The notes: generated by a model from the letters alone, not told the origin. Shown: positions 1 through 10,825, counted from the stretch's first letter. The stretch is DNA of 64,000 nucleotides from Zygaena filipendulae (GCA_907165275.2 OU015660.1:10790501-10854500); one strand, 5' to 3'. Translations and numbers: made by a program.

Positions 1-193
1 TCTCACGCACCTAATCAATGGATGCCCCCTTGGTTTAACTCAGAGAAAGGGAAGATATTACTAATTTCACAATTTAAATTTCAAATTAATATAATTATTT
101 AAATGCATAGAATGCACTAATTCAACACCATGCGAGCGGACCCCAAGCTTGGTGTTTGTTAAGAATATAGATATTTTACTAATTAATTCATAC

Positions 194-368
194 CTGAGCG
201 ATTTCAGTCTCTCAATCCTGGCTATGTCTACACAAACATAGATCACCTGCCCTATAAACGGGATCTGAGTCTCTAAAAGCTTCTGCCTGGACTTCATGCT
301 CACATTCAGAACCAGGTCAGTGAGACACCTCATTATGCTCAATTTTAACTCTTCAGGCACACCAGCAA
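194..368 (-). CDS. TTI1: TTI1 coding exon 3
   Basis: Acceptor TTCTTCACCAG. The first two bases complete an Ile codon from exon 2, followed by AGVPEELKLSIMRCL, and the exon ends at a GTATGA donor in phase 2. The next exon is not identifiable in the remaining 190 bases. Confidence 0.8.
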
Positions 369-2726
369 CTGGTGAAGAAAAAAAAGGAATCACAGAAATA
401 ATTTAAAAAAAACTTAAAAGTTAAAACAGTTTTATTGGAATAATTTCATAAGAAAAAAATACAGTTGAATTGAAAACCACCTCCTCTTTTTCGAAGTCGG
501 TTCAAAAGATAATAATGATGTGGATAGTGCACTAAGAAATTCAAATAATTCGGTAGGTCTTAGGTAACAGTCAAGACACCACTCTCCTCATCAATCTAGG
601 CCCTAAGGCATTGATCAGACAAAAAACAAACCATGGGACGCATAAATTTTTTTTCAATAGTAGGTACCTACTCATCTATACTAATATTATAAAGAGCAAA
701 AGTTTGTGAGTTTGTGACGTTGTAGGGGGTAATCTCTGGATCTACTGAACCGATTTTGACTTATAGGAAGCTACAGTGGTCCTGAGTGTCATAGGGTACT
801 TTTTATTTCGAATTTCCCTCGGGAACTCCAAATTTTCCACGGGTAAAACCACAGGGAACAGCTATCTCTGGATCTACTAAACCTATTTTGAAAATTCCTT
901 AACTTACAGGAAACTACAGTGATCCTGAGTGTCATAGAATACTTTTTATTCCGGAATTCCCGCGGGAACTCCGAATTTCCCGCGGGTAAAACCACGGCGG
1001 AACTGCTATCTCTGGATCTACTGAACCAATTTTGGAATTTTTTCACTTATAGGAAATTACCGCGGGTGAAACCGCGGGGTCAGCTAGTATCATATAAATT
1101 AATAAATGCCATTTACATATTTAACTACTCAGGTTACAATACGCCTCACGATTTTATTTTTTATTTTATCAATATTTAGGGACGTAATTTCTCACATTTT
1201 TGGCCGTACCCAAAAATTAGGACACATGACGGTCTTTTGGTAAAATGATGGCAGTTTAAGAAGCCTGTCAGGTAAATAAGCAAGTTTCATGGTATGGTTG
1301 GAATTTGATTACAGTTCTATAGTTATATTACCAGTCAGTGTTAGTAATGTTGTCAGTCTGTTGCTATAATATAACAGAACTTAGTTTTATCCAGCTGTTT
1401 CCTAACAGATAATTTTTACTCACTTAACTAATACTTTCCATGATTCCCCCAGGATAATTCCTCAGCACCAGAACAAAAAAAATCACCCCAGTCTGAAGAT
1501 GGAAATTCTAAAGCAGCACAGATGCTCCCAACCAAAATTAGTTAAATTACTAATAAAAAATAACGAAATATCTTACTCATCACATTTTTTTGTTTATCAA
1601 AAAGAATATCGGTCAATGCATATTCAATATCTTTAAACATATCATAGTTCTGCAGTGTTACTTTTTGTATGATCATCCACATAGCATCCACAACATCCTG
1701 CTGTGACTTAGAGTTTTTTCTGAAAAAAAAAAATATATATATATACATACTTGTAAATGTTGATACTTCAATTTTTTTTTTCAGATTGCTGGAAGTATAA
1801 TTATCCAGACACTTAAAAAATATGTGTTACACATATTTATACTAAAGTTGACTAGCTGATCCCTGCGGTTTCACCTGCAGTGATTTCGGAGTTCATACAG
1901 GAATTACAGGACAAAAAGTAAAGTAGTATGTCCTTCTCTGTATCCCTGACAATGTGTTTGCAAAATTTCATGATAATCCATTGGACCATTGAGGTGTGAA
2001 AGTGTAACAAACAAACTAACTAACAAACAAACTCACTTTCACTTTTATAATAGTAAGGATAATGAATGTTCTACAAATATGATTGACTATACTGCAATTT
2101 CAAATTTTCTCATTTGGTCAGCTTATTTTATCTACTGCTATTTATGTACTTAGTGTGCAAATTTATTATTATTATTTATATTAGCCATTTCCTGCGGTTT
2201 CACCAACAGTAATTTTGGAGTTACCGTGGGCATTCCAGGTTACAATATAGCCTATGATACTTGGGGATAATGTAGCATTCTAATGGTAAAAGAGTTTTTG
2301 AAATCCAGTAGTTATTCAGTTAAATTGTAACAAACAAACAAAAATACAAATCTATTCTCTTTATAATGTTGGTATAGATTATGCACCAGTGTGAGAATAG
2401 TGATTGTTTTCGTTTGTTACATATCAGATATAAAGTAAAAGCTACTGGCAATGACCAGCATTCAATGAAGTACTAGTTTAACTAATCCTTCAACATGCTT
2501 ACTTGATCTCTGAAGATTTAATGTTTACAAGTAGCGGGTACAACATGTATATGTGAAGTTTATCTAGCACATCTTCTGGCATGCCCTGAATCACAGTTAA
2601 GTAGCTAGATATAATCTTAGGAGAGTGACTTTCCATTAACATGTCACATAAGGGCTTCAGCTTATAATACTCTTGCGGCAATGCGCCTCCCAACGCATTG
2701 TTGTGTAAATTTTTAGTATGCATCAT
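194..2726 (-). CDS. TTI1: TELO2-interacting protein 1 homologue, N-terminal part (three exons, continues left of the window)
   Basis: Three minus-strand exons (2503-2726, 1577-1719, 194-368) join with GT-AG borders and matching phases into the first ~180 residues of a TTI1-like protein. The N-terminal block with YKLKPLCDMLMES, then LDKLHIYMLYPL, matches the 'LRPVCVQL ... LQELQQYILFPL' pattern of animal TTI1. Exon 3 carries VPEELKLSIMRCLTDLV, like the 'VSEELKLAVIQGL' segment. TTI1 (about 1,090 residues in vertebrates) is a helical-repeat scaffold of the TELO2-TTI1-TTI2 complex that helps fold and stabilise PIKK kinases such as mTOR, ATM and ATR. I chose the ATG at 2726 because no ATG lies upstream in this frame within the open stretch; another ATG follows immediately. 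Most of the protein lies outside the window, so the call rests on the N-terminus and family pattern. Confidence 0.8.
675..1087 (+). mobile_element. Helitron-like (Lep1-type) element with repeated 3' modules
   Basis: Begins TCTATACTAATATTATAAAG and ends with the hairpin CCGCGGGTGAAACCGCGG followed by CAGCTAG. A module starting ATCTCTGGATCTACT occurs three times head to tail (near 734, 868 and 1008), the first two copies each with a decayed hairpin, so the element looks like an extended version with duplicated 3' ends. It lies in TTI1 intron 2. Confidence 0.75.
1577..1719 (-). CDS. TTI1: TTI1 coding exon 2
   Basis: A long minus-strand poly-T tract then CAG gives the acceptor. The first base completes the split Lys codon, and the exon reads KNSKSQQDVVDAMW onward to a GTAAGA donor. 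Confidence 0.8.
1852..2059 (-). mobile_element. Helitron-like (Lep1-type) element
   Basis: Minus-strand copy. CTAG at 1852 is followed by the hairpin region, then a 3' to 5' reading through TAACAAACAAACT to a TCCTTACTATTATAAAA start. It lies in TTI1 intron 1. Confidence 0.75.
2181..2378 (-). mobile_element. Degenerate Helitron-like element
   Basis: Decayed copy of the preceding element: the terminal CTAG has become TTAG and the hairpin is mispaired, but the TCTATACCAACATTATAAAG start survives on the minus strand. Confidence 0.55.
2503..2726 (-). CDS. TTI1: TTI1 coding exon 1
   Basis: Starts MMHTKNLHNN and ends SSEI plus two bases of a Lys codon; the donor is GTAAGC on the minus strand (2502-2501). 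An earlier exon cannot be excluded. Confidence 0.75.
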
Positions 2727-2896
2727 CTTGTTTGAAGAGTGTTCATCATTTAATTGCAAAACGAAATAACGCAAAATTTCATTTAAATATTTCAGAAATG
2801 ATACCAATGATGTATTATAGGAATATCATTGAATGATACAGGGTTTTGTGAGTTGTGACACAAAGCACTTTCTTGAGGCTTACTTAACACACTTTG

Positions 2897-3270
2897 GTAA
2901 TAGGGTACTTGGCACTTGCAATTTGCATGAAATAGAAATTGTGATTTGTGTCAAACTCAAAGCATTTCAAAAATTATCGCAAAAATTTTTATTTACTAAA
3001 AAATTATGTAGGTATCAATAATGAAGGCAGACTTAGGTTTCCAAAATATTCAACTTTTAATTTTGTGAAACGGAACGTTGCAATGAAACGTCACTTTTTT
3101 TTGTTAAATTTTAGCCCAATGGAGAAGGCAAAGGAAACTTAGTCCATACAGCCAATTCAGTAGTATTTTTCTTTTTCTGAAGTTAATTACATCGAAATGC
3201 ATTGGTGAGATGCATTTCGATGCTTTATCGGACTTTCGACAGCAACTCTTCACAGTTGAACCTTAAAAGG
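2897..3270 (-). mobile_element. Copy of the TAATAGGGTACTTG MITE family
   Basis: Shares blocks with 27916-28557 in the opposite orientation, including TAATAGGGTACTTG, the AATATTCAACTTTTAATTTT block, the GGCAAA(G/A)GAAACT block and GATGCATTTCGAT. The left terminal repeat carries a short insertion. It lies between TTI1 and FAM185A. Confidence 0.6.
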
Positions 3271-3539
3271 ACACTCTGTGGGAAGTTGTATAGTAAAACG
3301 ACAACCTCCCGATAAACACCCCATTTCATCTTATTTCCCTGTTTCACCACACTGTTCATCACTAATGGATCACTATTATGCAAAATCCACTATACTCACA
3401 TAATATTAATCACAATAAATAAACTAATTTTGCAAAACAAAGAAATAAAACTGACGTTCGTTACTCTCTTAATAACTTAACAAGAAAAAAAAGCTCTTTT
3501 TTTCTTGTTAAATTTACTTTGTTTGATCACGTGATCAAA

Positions 3540-3925
3540 CCATTGAGACTTGAGAGTCAGTGCTTTTTCAGTGAAAGCCACAAACTACTTAGAGATACTA
3601 CCGTATGTGAAAGCCGTATCGAAAACACGCGTGTCACGTTTTTCGTTATTTCAGTCACTTTTCAGCATCTATTTTGGACCCTGAGTGAAAGCCGTATCGA
3701 AAACACGCGTGTCACGTTTTTCGTTATTTCAGTCACTTTTCAGCATCTATTTTGGACCCTGAGCAGGAAACTGACTTTCAAAAGAGCCATGTTTTAACTT
3801 GGGGAACAATCTAACATTGTCATTGGCGAGTCGCCATAATTGAAGAAGTAGATGAAGAGATTGTTATTATTAAGAAACATTGTCATTGACGCCATTATTA
3901 AAGAAGAAGAAGAAGAAGACTGACG
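3540..3925 (+). mobile_element. Dispersed element ending in (GAA)n, with internal 78-bp duplication
   Basis: The same sequence occurs on the minus strand at about 20136-20400 and 45436-45715. All three run from GTGAAAGCCGTA through AACATTGTCATTG to a GAA-repeat end. The 3' microsatellite tail suggests a retro-element (SINE-like), but no RNA polymerase III promoter boxes were recognised. Confidence 0.55.
3607..3762 (+). repeat. 78-bp direct tandem duplication
   Basis: Two adjacent copies of a 78-bp unit starting GTGAAAGCCGTATCG, first at 3607 and then at 3685, apparently identical. The other two copies of the host element in the window have the unit once. Confidence 0.9.
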
Positions 3926-4188
3926 TGACCCTGACGGTCAGATGACAGATGACAGATGGATATTGTGAATCTGAATAACACAAGAAATTGAATTGAATTG
4001 AATGTTTTTAGACATATTATGTCTAGTTAATTTGTGGTCTAGCTAGTTGAATTACAATTTACAATGCAAGTGACAAGTGTAACGAAATTCAAAACAATTT
4101 TTCTTGTTGAATAGAAATCATAATTACATATAAATTACACATTAAAATTATGCTGAAATAGTTCATTCAAATTTTTACATATTTCATC

Positions 4189-5268
4189 ATGTTTTCACCT
4201 GTGGGACACCGAATCTTACATAAGTGCCTCAAAGTTTTGAGGTTAAGTTTTGTCGATTATAGTAACCTGCCTGATTTAAAGAAGTTAAATGTCGTCAGAA
4301 CCATTGAGAAAATAATCGATAACAATACGAGTATATTCGTTGAAAGTCCTATACATGTAAAGGTTCAACCCATCGATGTAAATGATATCAAAGCTCATAA
4401 CAAGTTAACAATGATCCTCTACAGTCAAGGTAAAGATACGAGTGATTTTCAAGTAAAACAGACTTCCAAACGATTAGAATTGTTGAATAAGAACACATCT
4501 TCCGACCGGAATGACGTCTGCTTAATCCAGGTGCCATATCAGCTGAAAGTTCATGTTACCACAACTGATAATGCCTCTGTGCATTTAGCAAAATTAGAAG
4601 GCGAAGAGTTCGTGGTAAAGACGCAAAAAGGCGCCATAAATGTTAGCGACCTGAAGGCACAAAATATAAAAGTTGAGAGCACAGAGGGTGAAGTTAAATC
4701 AGATGGTAAATTGCAGGCGTGCAATATCGAGTTGAAAACTGGATTAAATTCCGGTATACAGTGCCACAACATCATGGCCAACTTCTTTGGTGTTACAACA
4801 CATGCTGGGGAAATAGCGATTAAGTCGTGTTATAGTGATAGATCACATTTTATCACTGCAATGGGAGACATAAGGCTGGGCCACCTTCACAGATCTGTTA
4901 TGATAGACGTCATCCAAAAAGGCAACTTACACATAACAGGATTCTCTGGCAGCTTGCAAGCTTCATTAAAAAGTGGTGATGTATATATGCATGCTTCTCA
5001 ACTGACCGACAAAAACAGTATTTTCATACATGAAAAGGGAAAAGTGGAATTGTTAATACCTGATATACTGAAAAATTTGCCTGCAACAAATTTAATAGCA
5101 GATAAAATAAAGGTTGATGAGAAAATCATGAAATTGGGAAGGTTTATGGATGACTCACATCCAAAGAGGTTTAGGTTTGAGAAAGAGCCCCAAAATGAAC
5201 TGCATATAGTGTGCAAAAATGGTTCAATTGAATTGAAAGAAACAAATACGCCTATTGTTTTGCCATAA
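4189..5268 (+). CDS. FAM185A: FAM185A-like protein (DUF4097-type beta-repeat protein), single exon
   Basis: An uninterrupted 359-codon frame. The middle and C-terminal two thirds (about residues 110-330) are short beta-strand repeats of the type HLAKLEGEEFVVKTQKGAI, MGDIRLGHLHRSVM and GDVYMHASQLTDK, which is the pattern of FAM185A and other DUF4097 adhesin-like proteins (a predicted right-handed beta-helix). Vertebrate FAM185A has the same 'AGDITLGSIHG' and 'IDVYVSQL' motifs. Its molecular function is not established, so none is assigned. The N-terminus (residues 1-30) is basic and leucine-rich and could be a mitochondrial targeting signal, which is inference. The start is the first ATG after in-frame stops. 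No intron is visible. It is divergent from TTI1. Confidence 0.75.
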   Translation: MFSPVGHRILHKCLKVLRLSFVDYSNLPDLKKLNVVRTIEKIIDNNTSIFVESPIHVKVQPIDVNDIKAHNKLTMILYSQGKDTSDFQVKQTSKRLELLNKNTSSDRNDVCLIQVPYQLKVHVTTTDNASVHLAKLEGEEFVVKTQKGAINVSDLKAQNIKVESTEGEVKSDGKLQACNIELKTGLNSGIQCHNIMANFFGVTTHAGEIAIKSCYSDRSHFITAMGDIRLGHLHRSVMIDVIQKGNLHITGFSGSLQASLKSGDVYMHASQLTDKNSIFIHEKGKVELLIPDILKNLPATNLIADKIKVDEKIMKLGRFMDDSHPKRFRFEKEPQNELHIVCKNGSIELKETNTPIVLP

Positions 5269-6020
5269 ACTAATTTATTGTTAAATAATATTTGGATATT
5301 TACTAAGCTTCACGGTTGTATTTGTTAACCAATGTGAAGGCATTTCCTAATTTTTATAATTATAAAGTTAATATTGTCAGTACAATATAATTAATTTTCT
5401 TTTAAACCAAGTTATGTATTTTAAAATTTCTAGATTAGTTGGGGTGTTAGAATGACATTTCATTTAACATAGAAAAAAATATCACGGCTTTTTCACCTAT
5501 GTATACTAATATTATAATCATTTATAAAAAAAAAAATACATGATCAGTTCAACAAAAATATGTTATGGCTGAAGGTGATAATATCCTGTTGAACTCTATT
5601 GTGTGCAAATTATTTTATGATAGCAGATATAATTTGATTAAATCATTTCCATTTTTCTTTATAAAAATATGAAAATATCTTGGATTTTCTTCTTTGAAAC
5701 CTTTCTTTGAGAAAATTTATTTACTCATTATCTATTTAACATAGTAAAATATTAATTATTTATCAATGATTCTGAGAGAATGACGAAATTCGCATCGGTA
5801 AAACAGCATTTAACAGCTATTTTTACATATAGAATAATATTATTTTCAAGTAATCAAAAAAACTTGATAAAGTCAATAAATCTATTTATAGATTATAATA
5901 ATATTATTGTATTATGAAATACTTATTTATTATTTAGTATTCGTCCTGTCGTAAATATTATCTTCGTGTTGTGTCTCCAACCCAATGCATATTATTTAAA
6001 TTTTAAACCAAAGATATTGA
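5269..6020. other. AT-rich intergenic sequence
   Basis: The FAM185A 3' UTR and spacer. I see no open frame of note and no recognised repeat apart from poly-A/T tracts. No canonical AATAAA lies close to the stop codon. Confidence 0.5.
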
Positions 6021-6292
6021 AAGAGAATAGATTGACAATACGCTCGGCCGCTAAGCTTTCCCCTTGAACTATGCAGCGGCCAAATGATCTCAGTCTAAAA
6101 AAATGCTGTTGGCTAGCAGAGACTATTGTCTATAGATATTACTTGATTGGCTATTTGAAATGTACTTTGTGGTGACTGGTATCTGATTGTGTCGCAACGA
6201 TGTGATTGGTTTTTATTTTGATCACTCCCCCCACAAAAATTGGTTGACGTTGGTTTGCATAGTAAAAGATTGTATTGTTTGTCTATTCTCTT
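6021..6292. mobile_element. MITE-like element with ~20-bp terminal inverted repeats
   Basis: The ends AAGAGAATAGATTGACAATA and, on the opposite strand, AAGAGAATAGACAAACAATA are imperfect inverted repeats around a 272-bp noncoding segment. Confidence 0.55.
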
Positions 6293-7142
6293 ATAATGTC
6301 TTTGATTTTAACTATGAACCTAGTACCTACCCAGTAGTTAATTTCTGTTTCATTTAATATGGACTAAAAAAAATGCAATTATGAAGTAGGTATCTATTAC
6401 ATACTATTATTATTTAATCTATTTCAGATATTTCAGGAACTGCCAAAATGTCTTAAAATTAAGTCTCGTTTATAATATTCAAATTTGAGTTATTTAAGAA
6501 TTAAATATAAGCATTTAATTTATTTTATGCTTCATTTTTTAATTCTGAATAATAATTGAGTGATTGCCTTTCAAATGCTTTCAAATAATTGCATTTAATT
6601 TTTTTTACATTAATGTTTTTGAAGTGTTAATTTTTTAAAGTTCCTAGTAGTTTATTACTTACATAGATAGGTAACTTATGACGTACCTACACGTTAACGT
6701 ATATCTTATGTTTATCATAATATAGGAAACTTTTCGTAGGTATTGTACCTACCAATGAATTAGCTATAGGCACTGTGGAAAATATTTATAAATTTATCAA
6801 GTTTAGTTATTTATATTTATTTCGAAACTTTGAGTAAGTATTATATACTATAAGAACGTCGTTGTTTATTAATCTTATAATTACACACAGTAAATAAGTA
6901 GTTGTTAAAAGTTCATTAAATGTTTAAAATAGTTTTGTAGTTTGTTTTATCAATTTGTGATCTTTTTCTCCCCTATATTAGTTTTAAATTCTAACTAGGT
7001 GTTTATTTAATTGGGTGCAAAGATTATTGGCGTCCACGACTGGACGCCGGTGTCGCCGCCTCTAACCGATCGATAACGAAGCAGTTTATATGCCGATGCG
7101 AGCTCGCGCCCGTTTTAGTTCACACACAGTTCGCCGTCCGTC

Positions 7143-8633
7143 ATGCCGGCTTGCGCGCCCGAGTTCACGCGCCTTGCGCGGTCGCACACCGAGATTGCCT
7201 TCTCGCCGAGGATCAAAAGATGTCAACACCAACAAACCTTCACTGCACTTCGGCGGTCCTTCTCTTCAACGTTCGACCTTATACCCGAAGAGAGCGCTGT
7301 GTCGCCGGAGAAACCGACGCCGCTGCCTCTCATCATAAGAACCATCACCTGGGGACCGAGGCTCTGCCTACGACCGATATACGCTCTGCTAAACCTAATC
7401 ACTCACCCGGCGTTGAAGCAAATTTTAGTGGTGTTGCCGACTCTATGGATCGCCGCGTCGCTATTCATATTCTGGAAGTGTGTTCAGTGGCCAATCGGTG
7501 TATTAAAGAGGATTGCTCAAACGCTCAGCCTGCAGAATCCTCAGAAACCTCGGACAGTGCTCATCAGTGGAGGGAGCTCGGTGCAAGCGCTCCACCTAGC
7601 GAGAAACTTTCACTCAGTCGGTGCCAGAGTTGTGGCATTCGAAATAGAAGGACACTTCAGCCTGTTGAAATTCTCAGCAGCGGTTGACAAGTTTTACACA
7701 GTGGCTCGACCTAATCGAGCGGATCCGCAAGCGTACGCTCGTGCCTTAAAAGCCATAGTGGAACGCGAGTCCGTTGTGTTCTATGTGCCAGTGAGTTCTA
7801 CGAGCCCTGCCTACTACGATGCTATTGCTAAACAATATTTGGAAGAGTTAGGATGTCAGTGTTTCGTCCCATACCCTAGGGATGTGCTCACGTTGGACGA
7901 CCCGTTGGAACTAATCCGTGTGTGCCGCGCTGCAGGTCTTGCTACGCCGCAATTCTGGGTTGCGACTAGTGAAGACGATGTTCGGGCGTGGTACGACACG
8001 GGAGCGTCGAAAGATGGCCGCTATTTCATCGCGAGTGCTGGTATGCGTGGTGCCAGAGATCGACTGCGATTCGTGTTGCCCCAAGAGAAAATTCACTTTA
8101 AATTCCCACGCGAGATAAGCTCGGAAAAACCTTGGGTAATTATGAGAGAACCGAAAGGAGACAAGATCGTTACGTGTACGACATTGAAGGAATCACGAGC
8201 TGTCAATAACGTGTCGTGCCGTGTTGATTCCGAGAGGAAAGGCTTGGTGCCCCTGAAAGACGCAGAAGCAGACGCTTGGGTGCAGAGATTCGTCGCATTT
8301 CTGTCTCCAGCGAGGGCGATGACCGGTCACGTCACATTCAGACTTGTGCGCGAAGAAGGTGCGGGGACATCTAATGGACAACAGGGGAATAAGCTGGTCG
8401 CGATAGGTGCTAAAGTTGGTGTTTCGCTGCCGTACTTATGCCAAGGAGCGGCGCGATGTGGGCACCCGGCGCCCGTAAGGAGGTTTTTGAACACTGTACT
8501 CGACACGCGTGAAGCGCTCTTCGCATTCTGGGACCCGCTGCCGTACTGTGCGTATTACAGGTCGTGCGCGCCTGATGAGAGAAGACCGCCGTCCCCGGAG
8601 CCTTGCAAGACGCCACCTAACGTGCCTCTCTGA
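7143..8633 (+). CDS. Membrane-anchored ATP-grasp-like protein, intronless
   Basis: A 496-codon single frame. Residues 1-90 are basic and proline-rich; residues 91-112 form one hydrophobic segment (LKQILVVLPTLWIAASLFIF), a probable membrane anchor. From residue 136 (PRTVLISGGSSVQALHLARN) there is a Rossmann-like pre-ATP-grasp fold, then the FSAAVDKFYTVARP and GLATPQFWVATSEDDV segments typical of carbamoyl-phosphate-synthase-like ATP-grasp proteins, and TGHVTF at 394-399. In active relatives an ECNPR-like metal-binding motif follows; here the position reads LVAIGAKVGVSLPYL, so the usual Glu and Asn appear to be lost and the protein may be a pseudoenzyme (inference). It is clearly GC-richer than its flanks and lacks introns, which fits a retrogene or an old horizontal transfer; sequence alone cannot decide. 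Ligand and pathway are unknown. An AATAAA lies at 8841. Confidence 0.8.
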   Translation: MPACAPEFTRLARSHTEIAFSPRIKRCQHQQTFTALRRSFSSTFDLIPEESAVSPEKPTPLPLIIRTITWGPRLCLRPIYALLNLITHPALKQILVVLPTLWIAASLFIFWKCVQWPIGVLKRIAQTLSLQNPQKPRTVLISGGSSVQALHLARNFHSVGARVVAFEIEGHFSLLKFSAAVDKFYTVARPNRADPQAYARALKAIVERESVVFYVPVSSTSPAYYDAIAKQYLEELGCQCFVPYPRDVLTLDDPLELIRVCRAAGLATPQFWVATSEDDVRAWYDTGASKDGRYFIASAGMRGARDRLRFVLPQEKIHFKFPREISSEKPWVIMREPKGDKIVTCTTLKESRAVNNVSCRVDSERKGLVPLKDAEADAWVQRFVAFLSPARAMTGHVTFRLVREEGAGTSNGQQGNKLVAIGAKVGVSLPYLCQGAARCGHPAPVRRFLNTVLDTREALFAFWDPLPYCAYYRSCAPDERRPPSPEPCKTPPNVPL

Positions 8634-8840
8634 AGCTTTGAGGCTCGATGTAGGAAGACACTGAAGTACCTGAAAGTAGCGTGAGTGAGAGTTCGGATTC
8701 CGGCTCGTGCCATCTTCGTCGCGCGCACTGTCTGTTGTTCTCACGTCTGAAGAGAGGGAACAACATGACATTCTAAGTAACTACTAAGTAGACATTGTAA
8801 TACCGAATACTATTGTAATTTTATTATATTAATAATACGA

Positions 8841-8846
8841 AATAAA
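8841..8846 (+). promoter_or_regulatory. Polyadenylation signal of the ATP-grasp-like gene
   Basis: Canonical AATAAA about 210 bases after the stop codon at 8633, in AT-rich sequence following a GC-rich 3' UTR. Confidence 0.6.
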
Positions 8847-9233
8847 TGTAATTCTATTATGATTTGCGCCTTGCGGTGGTTGATTTATTTCTAATCATAA
8901 GAATCTGTCTGACACCGTTAGATTTGGTTAGACTTTGTACCTTTACAGTTTACAATCACATTTCTGTTGATAAAAATTCTGCTATTTTGTGATGTAATTA
9001 TGTACCTAAATGCTTATAATTATTAGCTGCGTAGTAGCGGTCGTCTACACTAAAACCCTTCTAGACTAATCAGATAATAAAGTAGATTCCTAGACCACTC
9101 AACAACGTTGAAATAATAATAATAATAATAATAATAATGAGGATTATTTATCTATCTGACGCTGATTAGACGCTTCGTGGCAAAACTAAAACCCATATAC
9201 TCAATCTACCACTAAGAATTATTATTGAAAATA

Positions 9234-9492
9234 ACGGCGCGTAACAAAACATGTTATATAACATTAATATATCTTCAGTGCTATGCTATCCACAATATCG
9301 TTGCTGAGAGGACGTTTCACTGCTGCAGCCAGTGAACGACAATGGTTATATAACATTGTTATTTTGCATTTTAATATAATAATGTGTATACAGTATTGTT
9401 TTGTGTTGCAATGTTGTATAACAATGTTACATAATGTGGACGTGTTATTAAACAAAAGTTATGTAACATGTTACATAGTCTGTGCGCACCGT
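9234..9492. mobile_element. MITE, TATATAAC-rich family
   Basis: The terminal inverted repeats read ACGGCGCGTAACA on the left and, reverse-complemented, ACGGTGCGCACAGAC on the right, and both continue into alternating GTTATATAAC / ATGTAACATG motifs. The same family is at 50158-50672. Confidence 0.65.
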
Positions 9493-9537
9493 AAGTGATT
9501 AAAACCTTGACATTGGTCTTATTATAATAGAATGATG

Positions 9538-9735
9538 ATGTCCCCCGCGGTTTCAACCGCGATAATTTCGGAGTTCCCGCGGGACTTCCAAGATAAACTA
9601 AACTATAAACCTTCTTTTTGAATTACTGTATCTATTGGTGAAAATCGCACGAAAATCCGTTTAGCTGTTTTTGAGTTTATTGCAAACAGACAGACAGACG
9701 CGACAGAGGACTTTGTTTCATAATATGTATAAGGA
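9538..9735 (-). mobile_element. Helitron-like element
   Basis: Minus-strand copy with the CCGCGGTTTCAACCGCG hairpin, the conserved GAGTTCCCGCGGGA block and the CAGACAGACAGACG microsatellite. The terminal CTAG is lost. Confidence 0.6.
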
Positions 9736-9935
9736 TTCACTATACCTACGTAGTGCGCTTGTAGACTAGTAGGTACCTATAGATCGTATATCAATCATAC
9801 ACAGGATGCTGTGGTTTATTCGCTTTGCCCAAAAACCGTTATTCTTGACCTAATGACCGATATTTTTTGAAGGAGAACACCCAAATAGTTTTAATAAATG
9901 ATCAGAATTGATTGTATTTATTTTATTGGTAACGC

Positions 9936-10157
9936 AAGCTGTGCCCCGCGGTTTCACCCGCGGTAATTTCAGAGTTCTCGCGGGAATTCGAAAAAATTGA
10001 AACATGAGTATCTAAGTTTAGACCCTTAGCAATACAACAAAAAAAAAACCGCATTCAATTTGGTGCAGCAGTTTTTGCGTAGCACGAATACGAACATACA
10101 GAGACAGACAAAAATTCTAAAAACGGTATTTTTGGCTTCTATATCACTCATAGTCGC
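9936..10157 (-). mobile_element. Helitron-like element, subfamily with GGCGAC start
   Basis: Matches 20715-21017 in the opposite orientation, including the GGTTTTTTTGTTGTATTGC block and AGAAGCCAAAAATACCG. The end reads CAAG instead of CTAG. Confidence 0.65.
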
Positions 10158-10214
10158 CTAAATTTATTGTTTCTTATTTAGGTATATCCCATGAACAGAC
10201 TTCGACCTGTTACA

Positions 10215-10483
10215 ATTTTATTATATATCTAATATAATCCACTTCACAACACACAGATCTACTTGATCCCACACTAAGCTATAAGCTTGTGTCGTGGATA
10301 CCAAGCAAATGTGGTATATACTACACATATTATTACATAATTACTATAGATATATATATATACACACCCAGACTGGAAAATGGAGCCCTGTGTTCATCAC
10401 ACAAAGTCCACCCCCACCGGGCATCGAACCCGGAACCTCTTGATTAGCGGGCAGGCATGGTGACCATTGCGCCAATCGGGTCG
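10215..10483 (-). mobile_element. tRNA-derived SINE, uninterrupted copy
   Basis: On the minus strand the head reads CGACCCGATTGGCGCAATGG (A-box-like) and GGTTCGATGCC (B box), followed by a unique body with TATATA repeats and GGTATCCACGAC. It is the uninterrupted reference for the copy at 51634-52264. It is not a tRNA gene because the acceptor and anticodon stems do not form. Confidence 0.75.
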
Positions 10484-10825
10484 CCATTGCGCCAATATGT
10501 ATATTGTATAGATCATGGTAATACCAAACACAGATGAGATGTAGGAGTAAGTAGGTAGGTATAATCTGCAGCGATGATATTAATGATATTTTTTATAATA
10601 TATCAGCTAAATATGATTGATCTACAGTACCTATATTATATTTATGTAGACAGACACTTAATTATGGATTAATTTATTATGATGAATGGATTTTTGAACA
10701 AAAAGCAACAATAAGGTACCTAGGTATTTGCAATATTTATTTCAAAGAGTTCAATTCAGTGGGAGGTGTTTATATGTAGATACCACAAATCAATTAAAAG
10801 CAAAAAGGCTTCTCAATTGGGTACT

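Noticed and set aside
1..60. A fourth TTI1 exon at the left edge
   Set aside because: A possible acceptor and donor exist, but joining in phase 2 gives an immediate stop codon.
7090..7687. Two other plus-strand frames overlapping the ATP-grasp-like gene (82 and 178 codons)
   Set aside because: They are out-of-frame shadows of a GC-rich coding region; only the 496-codon frame gives recognisable domain motifs.
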